NCBI RefSeq assembly: GCF_010183535.1
Contig: NC_071329.1
Coordinates: 17,870,879-17,934,878, forward strand
DNA from: Caenorhabditis remanei
Taxonomy: Eukaryota; Nematoda; Chromadorea; Rhabditida; Rhabditidae
Direction: 5' to 3'
Length of the DNA: 64,000 nucleotides
Each line of letters opens with the position of its first letter. The first letter of the stretch is position 1. The notes under the pieces were generated by a model. It was given only the letters and a program-made list of their open reading frames with translations, was not told the origin of the DNA and searched no databases. Below are positions 42,155-54,200 of the stretch, one piece after another. The translations under genes were made by a program, and so were the position numbers.

Positions 42155-43060
42155 GATTTCTTGGTATTAGGATAATGATTGCTCCTCTCCTTGGCGAAGA
42201 ATAACTGATTCCAAATGAACTGCCTCAATCACCCGGTTCTAATATTTCTTGCTCCCGTCTTGTTGCATAATTAACAGTTTTTTTTTCTATTCCCTGCCTT
42301 TAATTGCCTAGTTCCTTTAATTCCCCTTGATCTCAATTCCATATCTCAGTTCGAACCCGTTGCAGTCATTTCAATTGTTGCCTTCCCCCCGTTACTCTTT
42401 TTATGACATGCACCTAATTAGTCCTATTTTTTTTTCTTTACTTGAGACTATCTCGTGAGGGATATGTTTCAAGTCTTCTTTGTATCTTATAGTCTCCTAT
42501 CCCTTGAAGTAAATAAATAAATAAACTGAACAGACCATGAGTCACATGAATAAATTTGAAATTTCTTGTCAGTAAATTCGATAGAACAAACACTCTAAAA
42601 CCTGAAATTTGCATCAAATTATTGTCGAAATAAAAAAAGTGATACCCGGTGTTTGCGGACTTAGTGGAAAAATTATTAAAATTAGCATTAAGTCCGCAAA
42701 CACCGGGTATCACTTTTTTTATTTCGACAATAAAAAACCCGAAATTTGCACCAAATTTCCAATATTTGATCTAGTGGACTAGTTAGTATACAAGGTCAAA
42801 ATTTGGGTCACAAGACAAACTTTGACCTCGCTTTTCTTGAATACCAGGCCTCAAGGGCAAAAACTGAATATGTACATGAAATCACGGTGAATTCAGCTTT
42901 CCAGTTATAAAGGTCACGTCCCATTATCACATTTTCCAACATTTTGAATTCTTCCGGGTTGATAATTATAAAAAAGTCACACACTTTGCCCCAAAACTTA
43001 CATTTTTTAGCCTGTAGCTCTACTAAAAAGCACCAGTGAAAATACAGAAACAAAGTACCA
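42155..43060. other. Intergenic, with a perfect hairpin and a dispersed repeat
   Basis: 42622-42730 is a perfect 42-bp inverted repeat (see separate entry). 42800-42925 is the dispersed repeat with GAATACCAGGCCTCAAGGGC and TTTCCAGTTATAAAGGTCAC. No gene seen. Confidence 0.45.
42622..42730. repeat. Perfect 42-bp inverted repeat with 25-bp loop
   Basis: Arms 42622-42663 and 42689-42730 are exact reverse complements (GTGATACCCGGTGTTTGCGG in the left arm). The flanks are direct repeats: GAAATTTGCATCAAATT left and GAAATTTGCACCAAATT right. Confidence 0.85.
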
Positions 43061-43320
43061 GAGGTAAAGAAATACCCATAATATTAAATAAATAAATAAA
43101 AATTAGAATTCTAGAAGAATCATTATATACAAGGGGTCGACCATCAACACAAGAAGTCTCAGCTCCGATACATTTCTAGTAGTCAAAATAAGGGGAAAGA
43201 CTCTTCCGGCCCTTCCGCTTTTTCTGCTTCTCTGAATCTCATCGGGGGACTCCACTATTTCTAAAAGAGGGGACGGCTCTCTCGGAAGAGCCCATTCGTT
43301 TTCTTCTCTGTGTCTCTCAA
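43061..43320 (-). promoter_or_regulatory. Leader/promoter unit 2
   Basis: Same block as unit 1. The ATG at 43079 reads MGISLPLVLCFCIFTGAF then a stop or an unrecognised splice. No downstream exon was found to the left before the dispersed repeat at ~42925, so the gene behind it seems lost. Confidence 0.6.
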
Positions 43321-43437
43321 AAGTGTATGCAGGGTTTTAGGGCTCTCCGCTATTATCATTGAGCTCCCTGTACTCCAATCTCGTATTATTGTTAGTAATA
43401 TATCCGATTAAATTCTTGTCTCTTCGCAATGCAGTAT

Positions 43438-46364
43438 CTAGTGAAGTGGCATCTGGAGCCTTATTTTACTACACATTTCGTTATCAAAAATAACCTGAAT
43501 AAACAAAAAAAGAACTTCAAATTCTATAAAATAATGTTTATTGAACATAAAATCAATTAAAAAACAGTCCACACATTCCAATGCTTCTCTTGTTGTTGCC
43601 TTACACTTCTCCAATATTTTGAACAATGTGCTCCGGCTCATCAATTCTTCATTCCCTTCTGTCTTCATTTTTATGTACATTTCGACAATCTGAATTTTCA
43701 GTTTTTTTTTTGAATTTTTTTGAAAACTAAATACTCACCTTCAATTTTTTCCATATATTCGTATCGTGTTATCCCAGGAAAATATTTCAAAATGGTCGGT
43801 AGGGCAATGTGTGAAGTAAACAGTGAAATTTTAATCGTCCTTGCTGCCTTCACGATTCTCCTACTTCTCTGAAATAAAAAGATCTCGGTTTGTCCAGATA
43901 TCCATGAAATTTACCTACTCTACTAGTGTACTCATAAATATTTGGTTTCCGTGGTGCAACTGAACTCCTTTTTCTTCATTTTCTTTCCTGAAATCACTTA
44001 AAATTATTATTCTGAAAAAAACTTGGAGTCCCCTTTTTTCGCATTTTGAAACCGAGACATGTGGCTACCTCATAGGTCAAAACTAGACATTTCGAAAAAC
44101 CATAACATTTTTGGCACGGAACGGAAAATTATGAGTCATTTATGCTGAATTTCATGTGGTGCGCGGAAAATTTCTAATTTTCAAGGAATTTTTGGTTTCA
44201 AAACGTCTGATATCAAAATGTTAAGGTTGCCAAGTGTCTTGGTTTCTATTTCAAAAATTTTCAAACATCTGGTTTTGAAATGCCCAAAAGGTTATCAACT
44301 TTGACACTGTGTTTTGGTGGCACCTGATTGTCTAAGAAATTTTATTTTGTATGGGTTAGACAGAGCAAAAATAGCACATCATTTTTTAAAGTTAACTATT
44401 TTTTTGTAGGGAAGTTACCTTGAAAGTTATAGGTCAGCAAAGTGAAAAACTCTGAAATTAGTCGGTTTCAGAGAGAAATGACTATGATGATCTGTAACTT
44501 TCATGGTATCTGCTCAGCCCATACAAAATAAAATTATTTGGACAATCAGGTGATACTGTTATACACTGTCAAAATTGGTCATTTTCCACTAAAAACTGCA
44601 AAAGCTGATAACCTTTTGAGCGGTAATGTACAGTACCGCTCCAAAGTGTATTTTTTGCCTTTTTCAGTTGAAAACGCCCAACTTTGAGACTGTGTCATGG
44701 TTATACTGATTGACCCTTCAAGTAAATTTTTAATGGATCATACAGATCAAAGTAGAGCTCCATTTTTGTAGTTGACAACTTTTTTGTACGGGTTCATCCT
44801 AAAAAGTTATCAATCGTCAAAGAAATTTCTCTCACAAATCGACCAATTTCAGTGCAAAATAGTGCAAATCGTCATAAAATGACTATAAGGAGTGTCCGTA
44901 CAAAAAAGTTGTCAACTACAAAAATGGAGCTCTACTTTTGATCTGTATAATCTATCAAAAATCTATTAATAAGTATTACCATGACACACTCTCAAAGTTG
45001 ACCATTTTCAACTGAAAAAACCAAAACTAACTAATATACTTTTGAGCGGTACTGTAAGTTATCAAAAATTTCAAGACTTGCCTTGATTCCGATGGCAGCA
45101 ACAATGATAGCTCTCCCATAAGATGTAATTGGATTTGGGTTCCCGTAGTCTGAAAAAATCTAATTTGAACTGCTTGAAGCCAGAAAATCTCACCATGATT
45201 TGTTCCACGTAAAACATGGCTCCGTTCCAGGTCCACGGAGTTTCACCTGTGTTTTCCTGTAAACAAAATCTAATACGTATGAATATTCCAACTATTAACA
45301 AAGTTTCTTTGTTAATTCAATCGGTTTTTTTTTGCCTAGATTTGGGCCCGGGTTACTGTAGTTTATGTGGTGAGACCCGACTAGATCAGAAATTAAGCAT
45401 AATTATATTCATTTGAAGCGTCTCGACACACTAAATTCGAAAAATCAGGTTTTGTGGGTTTTGAGAAAAATCTGACATGTTGTGAGAAAGTTGTGATGGT
45501 TTTTGTGAGATCTGGAAATTTCAGAACTTTCTTGAACTTTCGAACCCACCTCACAGAATGATGAATCCACTCTTGCTCAACAGTGTACTGATATTCCATG
45601 AGCAATTGGAATCCACAATCTTTTACAGTTTTTCTATAATAATTAACTTCTATTAAAAGGGTAAAAAAGTTAAAACTTACGCCAAGTTCTTTCTCTCTCG
45701 AATTGAACCAGAAGACTGAAAAGTAATTCTTCAATTGGAAGAAACTTTTACGTTTCATCCTCATAGAGGACGTCTTTTCAAACTGAAAACTACATATTTG
45801 TTCCAGATAAAAACTCCAATTACGATTTTTGATTATTGGTTAGTTGATGGAGCTAGATTTTGTGAAGAACTTGTATTTGTTTCTTCATTGTTCCTCATTG
45901 TCAGGAAAACAGTAAATTCACAAGGTTTTTGGAAAAAATTGAGGAAAAAATGATCCAAATTGCAAAAATGTGACCTTGGAGTTATGGGACGTAACTTATA
46001 TCATTGGAAAGCTGAAATTACGCTGATTTCAAATATATATTTAGTTTCTGACCTCGAAGTCTGGTATTCGAAAAAAATAACATGTCAAACTTTGTCAGTC
46101 TGTGACTTGGTCTTAACTTTGATCTCATTTTTCTTGAATACCAGGCCTCAAGGGCAAAACCTGAATATATATATATATTCGGAATCAGCGTGATTTCAGC
46201 TTTCTAGTTATATAGGTCACGTCCCATTATCGAACATTTGGAATTCTTCTGGGTCTTGATAACTAGAAAAAAAGTCCCAAAACTCACATTTTTCAGCCCG
46301 TAGCTCTACTAAAAAACACCAGTGAAAATACGGTAACAAAGTACCAGTAGTAAGAAGTACCCAT
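43438..46364 (-). pseudogene. Decayed secreted-protein gene behind leader unit 3
   Basis: Leader ATG at 46364 (MGTSYYWYFVTVFSLVFF). Exon-like blocks further left: ~45720-45667 (VFWFNSREKELG), 45633-45550 (KTVKDCGFQLLMEYQYTVEQ), 45256-45194 (ENTGETPWTWNGAMFYVEQI), 45149-45082 (YGNPNPITSYGRAIIVAAIG; GC donor), 43987-43919 (EEKGVQLHHGNQIFMST), 43868-43739 and 43689 leftward (YIKMKTEGNEELMSRSTLFK). The order and homology match the gene at 35792-39084. Several joins are out of phase and there are stops. The YGNP stretch at first recalls a potassium-channel pore but aligns with the paralogue instead. Introns hold foldbacks (44283-45057) and the dispersed repeat (45975-46225). Confidence 0.5.
44283..45057. 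mobile_element. Two adjacent foldbacks with CCGCTCAAAAGGTTATCA ends
   Basis: 44283-44640 and 44636-45057 are each inverted-repeat elements with ends around ATACCGCTC and inner GTGTCCGTACAAAAAAGTTG / GTACGGGTTC pieces. Related to the outer foldback at 38250-38990. Confidence 0.6.
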
Positions 46365-46680
46365 AATAGATTGAATGAATAAAAATTAGAATTCCAGAAG
46401 AATCATTATGTACAGGGGGTCGACCATCAACACAAGAAGTCTCAGCTCCGATACATTTCTGGGAGTAAGAATGAGGGGAAAACGGGGGACGCTTCGGACA
46501 CTCCGCTTTTTCTGCGTCTCATCGAGGGTCTCCACTATTTCGAAAAGAAGAGACGGGCTCCCTCGGAAGAGCCCATCCCTTTTCACCTCTGCGTCTCTCA
46601 AGGGCTCAACGTGCTCTCTTTCTTTACACCAGTCGAATTTAGTTCCCCCAAGTCACCATTTGAAATGTATAGAATGATCG
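46365..46680 (-). promoter_or_regulatory. Leader/promoter unit 3
   Basis: Same block as unit 1, very well conserved (AATCATTATGTACAGGGGGT then TCGACCATCAACACAAGAAG on the plus strand), directly upstream of the ATG at 46364. Confidence 0.65.
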
Positions 46681-46719
46681 AATGAGAGATTTTATTTTTG
46701 AAGAAAGAAAAACGTTAAG

Positions 46720-46990
46720 ATAGCTGACAATTTCCTTCCGTCTTCGATGTTCTGGATTTGTCCAACCAACTTTTTCAAAAGCGTTTTCATTTTATATCTA
46801 TCCGTCAACAAAATCATTCTTTTGTGTTGAATAAGAGATTGAATAAATTAAAACTAGAATTTCAAAAAAATCATTATATACAGGGGGTCGACCATCTACT
46901 GAGTAACGACTAAGGAAGTGCTCGGCATGATGAAAAACGTCTGGAATTGGCCGACCAATTCCAGAAATTTTTCCTACGGTTTCATCTGAA
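46720..46990 (-). pseudogene. BTB C-terminal exon relic with insertion
   Basis: On the minus strand 46990-46895 resembles the start of the last exon of the BTB gene (VFHHAEHFLSRYS), then ~46835-46895 is a piece of the leader/promoter unit (TATATACAGGGGGTCGACC), then the BTB match resumes to ~46720 (NQKIFIDRYKMK-like, IQNIEDGRK). Stops and frameshifts throughout. Confidence 0.6.
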
Positions 46991-47167
46991 CTTTTACTGC
47001 TACTTATAAGAAAAACGCGCCAAAGGCACGTCAGGCTAAGCTAGTTATCTATTAAAAATTTGAATTTTTCCAAAATTCGTTATCAACATGAACCTGAATA
47101 AACAAGAAAGAACATTAAATTTTGTAAAATAAAGTTTATTAAATACAAAATAATTTAAACAAATTCG

Positions 47168-48054
47168 CCCTTCTTTTACTCAACCTTTATCCGATTTCTA
47201 TCTCCATCCTTCCATTCATCACTCAACGCTTTATTAGGTAAGCGGAGAGAGCTCCATTTGAGTAGCAAGCTGAAAAAAAGAATTGTATTTTTTAGAATTG
47301 TAATCATCACATTTCGAAACGAAACTGGAAAGGAATAACTAAAGAATGAGTCATTTATGTAAAACTTTGAGTAGATCACGAAAAATGCCTAGTTTTCAAG
47401 GAATTTATTATGGCTGGTGTTGAAATAACACGGTTTAAAAGGGAAGAGAGGTAATTTTTAATGCTGTATTTTTTATATCCAAATACTTACCTTCAACTAA
47501 TCTCAAACGTCCTTTCTGCCTTCACAGTCGTGCAGAATACTTTTAGTTCCCTGAAATAAAATAATCTCGGTTTGTCCAGATGTCCAGAAAAATAACTCAC
47601 TCTTATCGTTTAACAGTACAGTCGTGGTAAATGATACTATCAACAGACAGAACCATTTTGTCCTTGCATGTCTCACACCAGCGTATGTTGGAAAGCAGAT
47701 CATATCTAGAATGAACTAGTTATTAGCTTTTAGAAAATTACTTTCTCACCGTGCAAAAAACTTTAAGCCTTTCTTTGCAACTTCGGTGGCTCCATCCAAA
47801 AGAGGACCAATGTAGTTTGCAAGGTTTCTGGAGTCAAGCTGTTCTAAGTCCAACAAGTCTTCGACGCTGCCAACATCTTCAGGATCTATAGTCACGACGG
47901 TTCGCGGATTGCGTTTCGAACTGCAAAGTGTTATTTCAAAAAACCTATTTCATGGCATTGTTTGTGACGTACCGGTTCAGGAAGTGTGCCTTGCATGAAC
48001 GTTTATCATCAACAGCAAAACAAAATAATAAAGTTGAAACATTCTTCGATTCAT
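47168..48054 (-). pseudogene. Decayed secreted/membrane protein gene
   Basis: Exons on the minus strand: 48054-47973 has a signal peptide (MFQLYYFVLLLMINVHA). 47920-47751 encodes RNPRTVVTIDPEDVGSVEDL then LDLEQLDSRNLANY. Next, ~47705-47597 reads TKWFCLLIVSFTTTVLLNDK, then a short block with SILHDCEGRKDV (~47550), then 47272-47178 with LKWSSLRLPNKALSDEWKDG. A one-base loss near 47982-47985 puts a stop at the end of exon 1, and the later joins are out of phase. Related 3' exons occur at 51260-51390 and 40053-40150. Product family not recognised. Confidence 0.45.
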
Positions 48055-48299
48055 GAAACGGCAGAGATTAGTTACTAGAATATAGATACAACGCAATGAG
48101 AAGTTTGCCCCAAAACTCATGTATTTCTGCCTCTCTCTATCGGTGGTAGTTATACTAGTCGTTGGATGAATAATATGATTTATTAATTCAGTAAGTAGTT
48201 CAATAATAACGCGAGAATCTAACTAATTCTTCAGAATGAAAATTACGTAGCTCTACTAAAAAGCACCAGAGAAAATACAGAAGCAAAATACCAGCAGTA

Positions 48300-48640
48300 A
48301 AGAAATACCCATAATAAATTAAATAAATAAAAATTAGAATTTCAAAAAGAATCATTATATATACAAGGGGGTCGACCATCAACACAAGAAGTCTCAGCTC
48401 CGATACATTTCTGGGAATAAGAATGAGGGGAAAGGCCCTTCGGACCTTTCCGTCTTTTTCTACTTCTCTGCGTCTCATCGGAGACCTTCACTCTCTCGAA
48501 TAAAGGGGACGGGCTCTCATTAAGTGCCCATCCCCTTTTCTTCTCTGCGTCTCTCAAGGGCTCAACGTGTTCTCTTTGTTTACACCAGTCGAATTTAGTT
48601 CTCCGAGTTCCATTTGAAATGAATAGAATGATGGGGTCAG
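48300..48640 (-). promoter_or_regulatory. Leader/promoter unit 4
   Basis: ATG at 48312 reads MGISLLLVFCFCIFSGAF then stop. Upstream block conserved (TTGTATATATAATGATTC, TCGACC, AGAAATGTATCGGAGCTGAG). No exon between it and the gene at 48054 could be joined. Confidence 0.6.
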
Positions 48641-48780
48641 AATTTTTGTTCCCTCAATTAATTGATGAAAATGAACACTAGAATTTATTTTTGAAGCAAG
48701 AAGAACCTTTAAAAGTAGTGAAGAATTGAATAAATTGGCAGACAATTTGACAATAGAGAACGAGAAGACAAAAAATTCAA

Positions 48781-50096
48781 TTATGCCAATATCTTGTCGA
48801 GAATCATCGCTTTCGCGTGATCTGACAGATTTTCGTATTCTGAAGATTGCTTCAATTTCCTTCCGTCTTCGATGTTCTTGATTTGCCCAACCAACTTTTT
48901 CAAAAGCTTTTCCATTTTATACTTGTCAGCCAACAAAATGATTTTCTCGTGTTGAATTGCAGAATGACGACTAAGGTGATGTTCGGCATGATGGAAAACT
49001 TCTGGAATCAGAAACCGATCGGCCAATTCCAGAAGTTTCTCGATGGTTTTATCTGAATTTTTTTATTTTCGATTTCAGTTATTTGAAAAAAAGGTCACTA
49101 ACCAGTCGGAAAGACACAAGTTGGGTAGATAGTACTGAGAAGAAGTCCGAAATCTTCGAATGAAACATTTTCTATTGGAATTTCATCCATTCGTCCTTCT
49201 TTGTATTTCGATGAGAATAAAGCGGTGAAGTAATCAGAATGGAATGAGAGGAACTGAAAAATCACTTGGTTTTTGTATTTAATAAAAATGTGAATATTCG
49301 TACCGCTTTATTGACATGAAGTTTCTTTCCATCAACTACAAGAACTGTATCAGTTTTCTCGGATGGAAGAAACATCTCTTCGAGAAAAATTTCGTCCTCT
49401 AAAGCAAGTAATGGGACTAAACAGTACTCGAATACAACGGCAGGCTGATCGGATGCACATGCATTTTCAACAACTTTCTTAATAATTTGATTCTCTCTTC
49501 GCAGCTCGACGCCAAATTGAACAATATGCTCGACAGGAAGAGCTCGTCGCTTGACTTGGATATGTCCCACAAAACCATCAATATCGTCTGTCCAATCAAA
49601 CTGCCACGAGTATTTGATTGATCTTTTGTTATCAATAACTTTTCCTTTCCAAATGCTGAAATTTGTGTCTCCACGGTCTCTTCAGCTTACGTAAGCAAGG
49701 TTTTTTAATTTTTCCAAAAACAATTTGCTAGCTTTATTAAGCTAGTCTTTTTCAAGTCTATCAAGAACAGGAAATTGGACTTCTGTTCAGTGTAGGAGGA
49801 GTTTTATACATATCTTTTTGTTTACTTCACGAAAATTGAAGTTTTTTTTAAAATTTTTTGAACATTGAAAGTTTTTTTCTACTTTACTGACGCGCTTTTA
49901 TGAAGCATTGCTTAACATATTGGAAGCTGAGGATACCGTGTACCTCAGAAGTCGTTTTAAATTTCACTAGTTTCAGATATACAATGTTGCCCTAGTCTCA
50001 CCATGTTAATCCATTGATTGTCCTTGTTTCGATTGTGTCCGTATCTGCGGTAATGTTGAATGTTTCACTGATGTATCCAATTTTATCGACAGACAT
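48781..50096 (-). CDS. BTB-domain protein (MATH/BTB-like, Cullin-3 adaptor type)
   Basis: Exons are 50096-50002, 49655-49304, 49253-49103 and 49052-48781; total 870 bp, 289 aa, all phases consistent. N-terminal ~150 residues (MSVDKIGYISETFNITADTD..., IKYSWQFDWTDDIDGFVGHI...) look like a diverged MATH-type region of nematode bath proteins. The BTB domain follows: DTVLVVDGKKLHVNKAFLSF, HSDYFTALFSSKYKEGRMDE, FGLLLSTIYPT, then DKTIEKLLELADRF and VFHHAEHHLSRHSAI. The C-terminus continues with helices (EKIILLADKYKMEKLLKKLV...). Such proteins link substrates to Cullin-3 ubiquitin ligases; this role is inferred from the family. Last-exon relics at 46720-46990 and 52600-52690 show it was duplicated locally. 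Confidence 0.85.
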
Positions 50097-51250
50097 CGTT
50101 TATGATGATGAGGAGCTTGTATTTCTGTAATTTAAAAAGTTTTTTTATTGAGCGAGATAGCAACAAAAAGAGCGAGAAGAAGGTCATCAATAAGTGAGAG
50201 AGGGGGATGCCTGAATAGAGAGATAGAGAGTTAGAGAACACAAGAAGAAAAGAGCAGAAGACCTCTGAAGGATTGAGGAGGGGAATGGGTATGCGGAAGA
50301 AGGAGAAAGGAAGACATATACTTATTCTTACTAGGGAAAGATGCCGAGTCGAGATGGAGTTACAGGTCGAGATATATATCACTAGAACGGAAATTTTGCG
50401 TTGATTTCAAATGTGTATTCCAATTTTGCAAAACGATTCTCTGAAAAAAAAGTTATTTGCGTTTTCGTAGCTTCTCAGTGCAAAAATGAGCAACTCCCAA
50501 AAATAACTTCTTTCTCATTTTTTAAAATTTTTTGTGTTGTACGTGTATTTCCAATCATGTAGTTTGTATTGTTTGTGTTAAAACTTTAGAAAATTTTCAA
50601 ACTAATTTTTTGTGGATGCGTCATTTTTGAAAACTTAAGAAACTGCACAAAAAATTTTCTGAAAACAAATTTTGCAATCAAACTATGCCAAAACCATCTT
50701 TACATCCGTAATCATACGTACAGCATCAAAAAATTTGAAAAAAATAAGAAAAACGTTAATTTTGGGAGTCATGAAAATGCTCATTTTTGCACTGAGAAGC
50801 CACAAAAACGCAAATAACTTTTTTCAAAGAATCGTTTTGCAAAATTGGAATACGGATTTGAAACCAGCGCAAAATTTCCGTTCTAGTGATATATATCTTG
50901 GCCTGTAACTCCATCATGACTCGGGATACTTCTCTAGTTAGCACCGACCGGATGCGGCGTGGCGATGTGGATTGATTTCGATCCTAAACTTGAAAACATA
51001 TGTACACTATTAGAATTTAGCAGAAAATGCTCCATTTTTAGTGACTTTTCCACTTTTCAGTTTCAAAACCTCATGGTTTTGAAAAATATGGTTTTGAAAC
51101 CTCCCTTTGGTATTTTTTGTGACCATGAGGATTTATGCTAGGAATTATCTACTAAAAATATCGAAAAATCTTTTTTTGATTTGATAGCAAACCTGAATAA
51201 ACAAGAAACAATATCGAATTCTGTAAAATACACTGGTGGTTCAATAATTA
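50097..51250. other. Intergenic: BTB upstream region and foldback, no gene seen
   Basis: 50150-50310 resembles 34680-34830. 50332-50940 is a foldback element. 50960-51240 shows nothing recognisable. Confidence 0.45.
50332..50940. mobile_element. Foldback MITE (~610 bp, ~190 bp arms)
   Basis: Left arm AGTCGAGATGGAGTTACAGG...CACTAGAACGGAAATTTTGC...GCTTCTCAGTGCAAAAATGA; right arm is its mirror, ending CCTGTAACTCCATCATGACT. One arm alone recurs at 40695-40860. Confidence 0.75.
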
Positions 51251-51259
51251 GTTTATTAT

Positions 51260-51670
51260 TCAATTAGAAAATTTCACAATGGAATTCTTCCTTTTCACAA
51301 TTCGTCCTTCCGTTTAACATACAGAAAACATTCCTCTTTACATTCCAACGTTTTATTAGGTAAGCGGAGAGAGCTCCACTTGAGAAACAATCTGAAAAAA
51401 ATATAATTTTATGTATTGTTTATAAATGAAATAGCTAACTCACCTCTTGTTGCTGGACAGTTCTGAGGCAGAGGCGTCCAAACTACGTCCAGTGGACAAC
51501 TAAACTCCCTTTTCTTAATATTCATTCCTAAAATTACTGAATATTAATATCTAAAAAAAACCTTGGAGCATCACTTACCAGCACATTCTAATGCTTCTCT
51601 TGTTGTCGCCTTACACTTGTCTAATATTTTGAACAGCGCGACTTTCTTCATTATCATTCCTGAAATTACT
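51260..51670 (-). pseudogene. Fragments of the decayed secreted-gene family
   Basis: On the minus strand: ~51650-51565 (FKILDKCKATTREALECA), ~51530-51445 (degenerate exon-3 block) and 51391-51300 (LKWSSLRLPNKTLECKEECF...stop). Each block matches exons of the genes at 35792-39084 or 47168-48054, but they are in a different order and out of frame. Confidence 0.5.
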
Positions 51671-52199
51671 AAAAATAATTAGTCTTTAAAACCTTGGAGT
51701 CCCCTGCACTTTTGGACGTTAATGGGGAATTTTCGAACCGAGACATTTGGCAACCTTACATTTCAAAGCTAAAAATTTCAAAGCCATAACATTCTGATAT
51801 GAAACTGGAAAAAATCACTGAAACGAGCAATTTATGTTCAATTTTTTTAACGCAGGAATCGCAAAAATGAATCATTTTCAAGTGATTTCAAAACGTCCGG
51901 TGTCAAAGCGTCAATGTTGCCAAGTGTCTAATTTTCTATTTCAAAAATTTCTAAACGTCTGGTTTTGAAGCGTCTTGGTGCCAAACTAAATTGTGTATAA
52001 ACAATATTTCTTTGATTTTTCATCTAACGCCCCAAAGCTATGAAAAATCTCGAATTTCGCAGCAAAACTCTCATATTTCTACCCGCAGCTCGACTAAAAT
52101 ATGTCAGTTTTAATTCAAAATTGCATGAAATTGTCAGGTGGCACTATAGTGGTTTTAACTTAAATTATTCCAAGTTATCTTTTTTCGAAACTCACTTTT

Positions 52200-52600
52200 T
52201 CACCCGCAATCCAAAATCGCAATCCGCGATATACCAGTAGAATAACACAGAAAAGTGAATACCAGTAGTAAAGTACCCATAATCGAATTTCAAAAATTAG
52301 AATTTCAAAAGAATCAATATATATACAAGGGGTCGACCATCAACACAAGAAGTCTCAGCTCCGATACATTTCTGGGAGAAAGAATGAGGGAAGGGACCCT
52401 TCGGACCTTCTGCTTTTTCTGATTCTCTGGGTCTCAGCGAGGGGCTACACTATTTCGAAAAGAGGGGACCGCTCTCGGGTGACCAGTTTTCTCTTATTAG
52501 AGTCCTTTCCTTTTTCTATCTGAGTCTCTCAAGGGCCCAGCGTGCTCTTTTTCTTCACAGCAGTCGAATTTAGTTCCACGAGTTCCATTTGAAATGACAA
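52200..52600 (-). promoter_or_regulatory. Leader/promoter unit 5
   Basis: ATG at 52280 reads MGTLLLVFTFLCYSTGISRI then a short run to a stop near 52211. Upstream block conserved (TATATACAAGGGGTCGACCA on the plus strand). No gene body was recognised to the left (51700-52200 is AT-rich with no exon seen). Confidence 0.55.
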
Positions 52601-52690
52601 AATGATGGAGTGAGAAACTTTGGTCTGATGAAAAACTTCTGGCATCAAAAACCGATCGGCCGATTCCAGAAGTTTCTCGATGATTTTATC
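52600..52690 (-). pseudogene. BTB last-exon relic
   Basis: On the minus strand it reads DKIIEKLLESADRFLMPEVF then HQTK, matching DKTIEKLLELADRFLIPEVF of the intact BTB gene, including the intron end TTTCAG. It then breaks off into the flank of leader unit 5. Confidence 0.7.
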
Positions 52691-52984
52691 TGAAATGTTT
52701 CGTTTTCCATTGCTGGTATAAAAAATGAAGAAACTATCAAAGAGGATTCTAAAAAAAAGATTTATTAAGAAACATTTTAAAATTATAAAGCAAATGAGAG
52801 AAGAAAATTCTTTTTGATCTCCATCCCTAACTTCAACATTTCGCATCGCTGCTCCCAATTCTTCTTTCTTTTCAGCAATTCCATTTTTCTCTTGCTTCCA
52901 AATTCTTCATTATTAGCACTGAGTTTTCAATCCAGCTTCTCCATTTCGCAATTCCTCTCTTCTGAAAAAGAAAGGGGACTTTAG

Positions 52985-53310
52985 GACACCGTAAAACCTA
53001 TAATTTTATTAAAACAGGTATAAAAAGAAGCCCTAGGAGCCGTCAACTCGGCCATCGTGGGACTTGACTACCACGAAAATAAAATAACAGCTGAAACGAG
53101 TGATACCGTAATATTTTGGAATTCAGGTTTTCAAGTTATCATTGTTTTTCAGAAAAAATCGCTTGAAAATCTGAAGCTCAAAATATTACGGTATGACTTG
53201 TTTCAGCTGTGACGTCATTTTTGTGGCGCGATGGCGGATCCTAGGCCAGGACATAGAAAACGTTTGGAACATCATGTCTCGACTGATTTCACAGCTATAA
53301 AATTTGTTTC
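52985..53310. mobile_element. Foldback with CAGCTGAAACGAGTGATACCG arms (copy 1)
   Basis: AACAGCTGAAACGAGTGATA...CCGTAATATTTTGGA and mirror CAAAATATTACGGTAT...ACTTGTTTCAGCTGT, set in a longer duplicated block (AGGTATAAAAAG...GTCAACTCGGCCAT...GGATCCTAGGCCAGGACATAG) that recurs at 57195-57500. Confidence 0.65.
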
Positions 53311-53569
53311 AACTAATGAAATATTCTATAGATATTGATGGATAATTTTATAGTTGACAACATTTTGATGTTTCTTCTGGACACCGAGATATACCGCTAA
53401 CAAGTGTTCCTCTTTACACGTACCTCCAAAAACCATCTAAATTTGGTAAAAATTTCGTCAAAATTAAGTCAAAATTGTTCGGTGGCTCTACTTATACAAT
53501 TCCAAGTCATTTGTTTTATAAAACTCACTGTTTCACCAACAATCCCAATTGAAATCAGTAGAATCACAC

Positions 53570-53840
53570 TGAATACTTAATACCAGTAGGAAAGAAAACC
53601 CATAATAGAATGAATAAATAAAAATTAGAATTCCAAAATAATCATTATATACAAGGGGGTCGACCATCAACACAAGAAGTCTCAGCTCCGATACATTTCT
53701 TGGAGTAAGAATAAGGGACCCTTCCCACTTTCTGCTTTTTTTGCTTCTTTGGGTCTCCACAATTTCAAAAAGATGGGAGCTGACCCCATTTCTCCCGGAA
53801 GAGCACATCACTTTTCTTCTCTGCGTCTCTCAACAGTGTT
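53570..53840 (-). promoter_or_regulatory. Leader/promoter unit 6
   Basis: ATG at 53603 (MGFLSYWY then stop; a one-base shift gives LLVLSIQCDSTDFNWDCW). Upstream block conserved. The gene behind it is not recognisable; 53310-53570 has only AT-rich repeats. Confidence 0.55.
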
Positions 53841-54200
53841 CGAAGGGTTACAGGTCTCAAAGTGCCCACGATAGCGGAGAAGACGCATACTTCTTTTTTT
53901 GGTCACTTCACTAAAAAGATGAAGAAAACATGCTCCTGGGTGGAAAAACAGCAAAGTTTCATTAAAAGGGTTTTTCGGAAAATTAGAATGAGGAACCTGA
54001 GTTAGATGTGATAAAAATAAATCATAAAATAATTGAAACCAAGTAATTGATGTTTATATTCGTTATCTTTTTTTAATTTGTTTCATTTTTCGTCCAATGA
54101 CCCCGAATGAGACATTTTCTTTACTAATTGTTTATTTTTATTAAAAAAGAGTGATTTTCGAAAAATGAATAATAAATTATACAAATGAACAACAAAATAA

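Noticed and set aside
45082..45256. Possible two-pore potassium channel exon (WTWNGAMFYVEQ... followed by YGNPNPIT)
   Set aside because: It recalls a TTIGYGN pore, but the filter residues before YGN are missing, and the DNA aligns with the exon at 38111-37962 of the local decayed secreted family.
47597..47705. Saposin-like domain (WCETCKDKM...HDC)
   Set aside because: This reading needs a phase that the preceding exon does not give once the T run is counted correctly (five T); the in-phase reading is a hydrophobic TKWFCLLIVSF segment.
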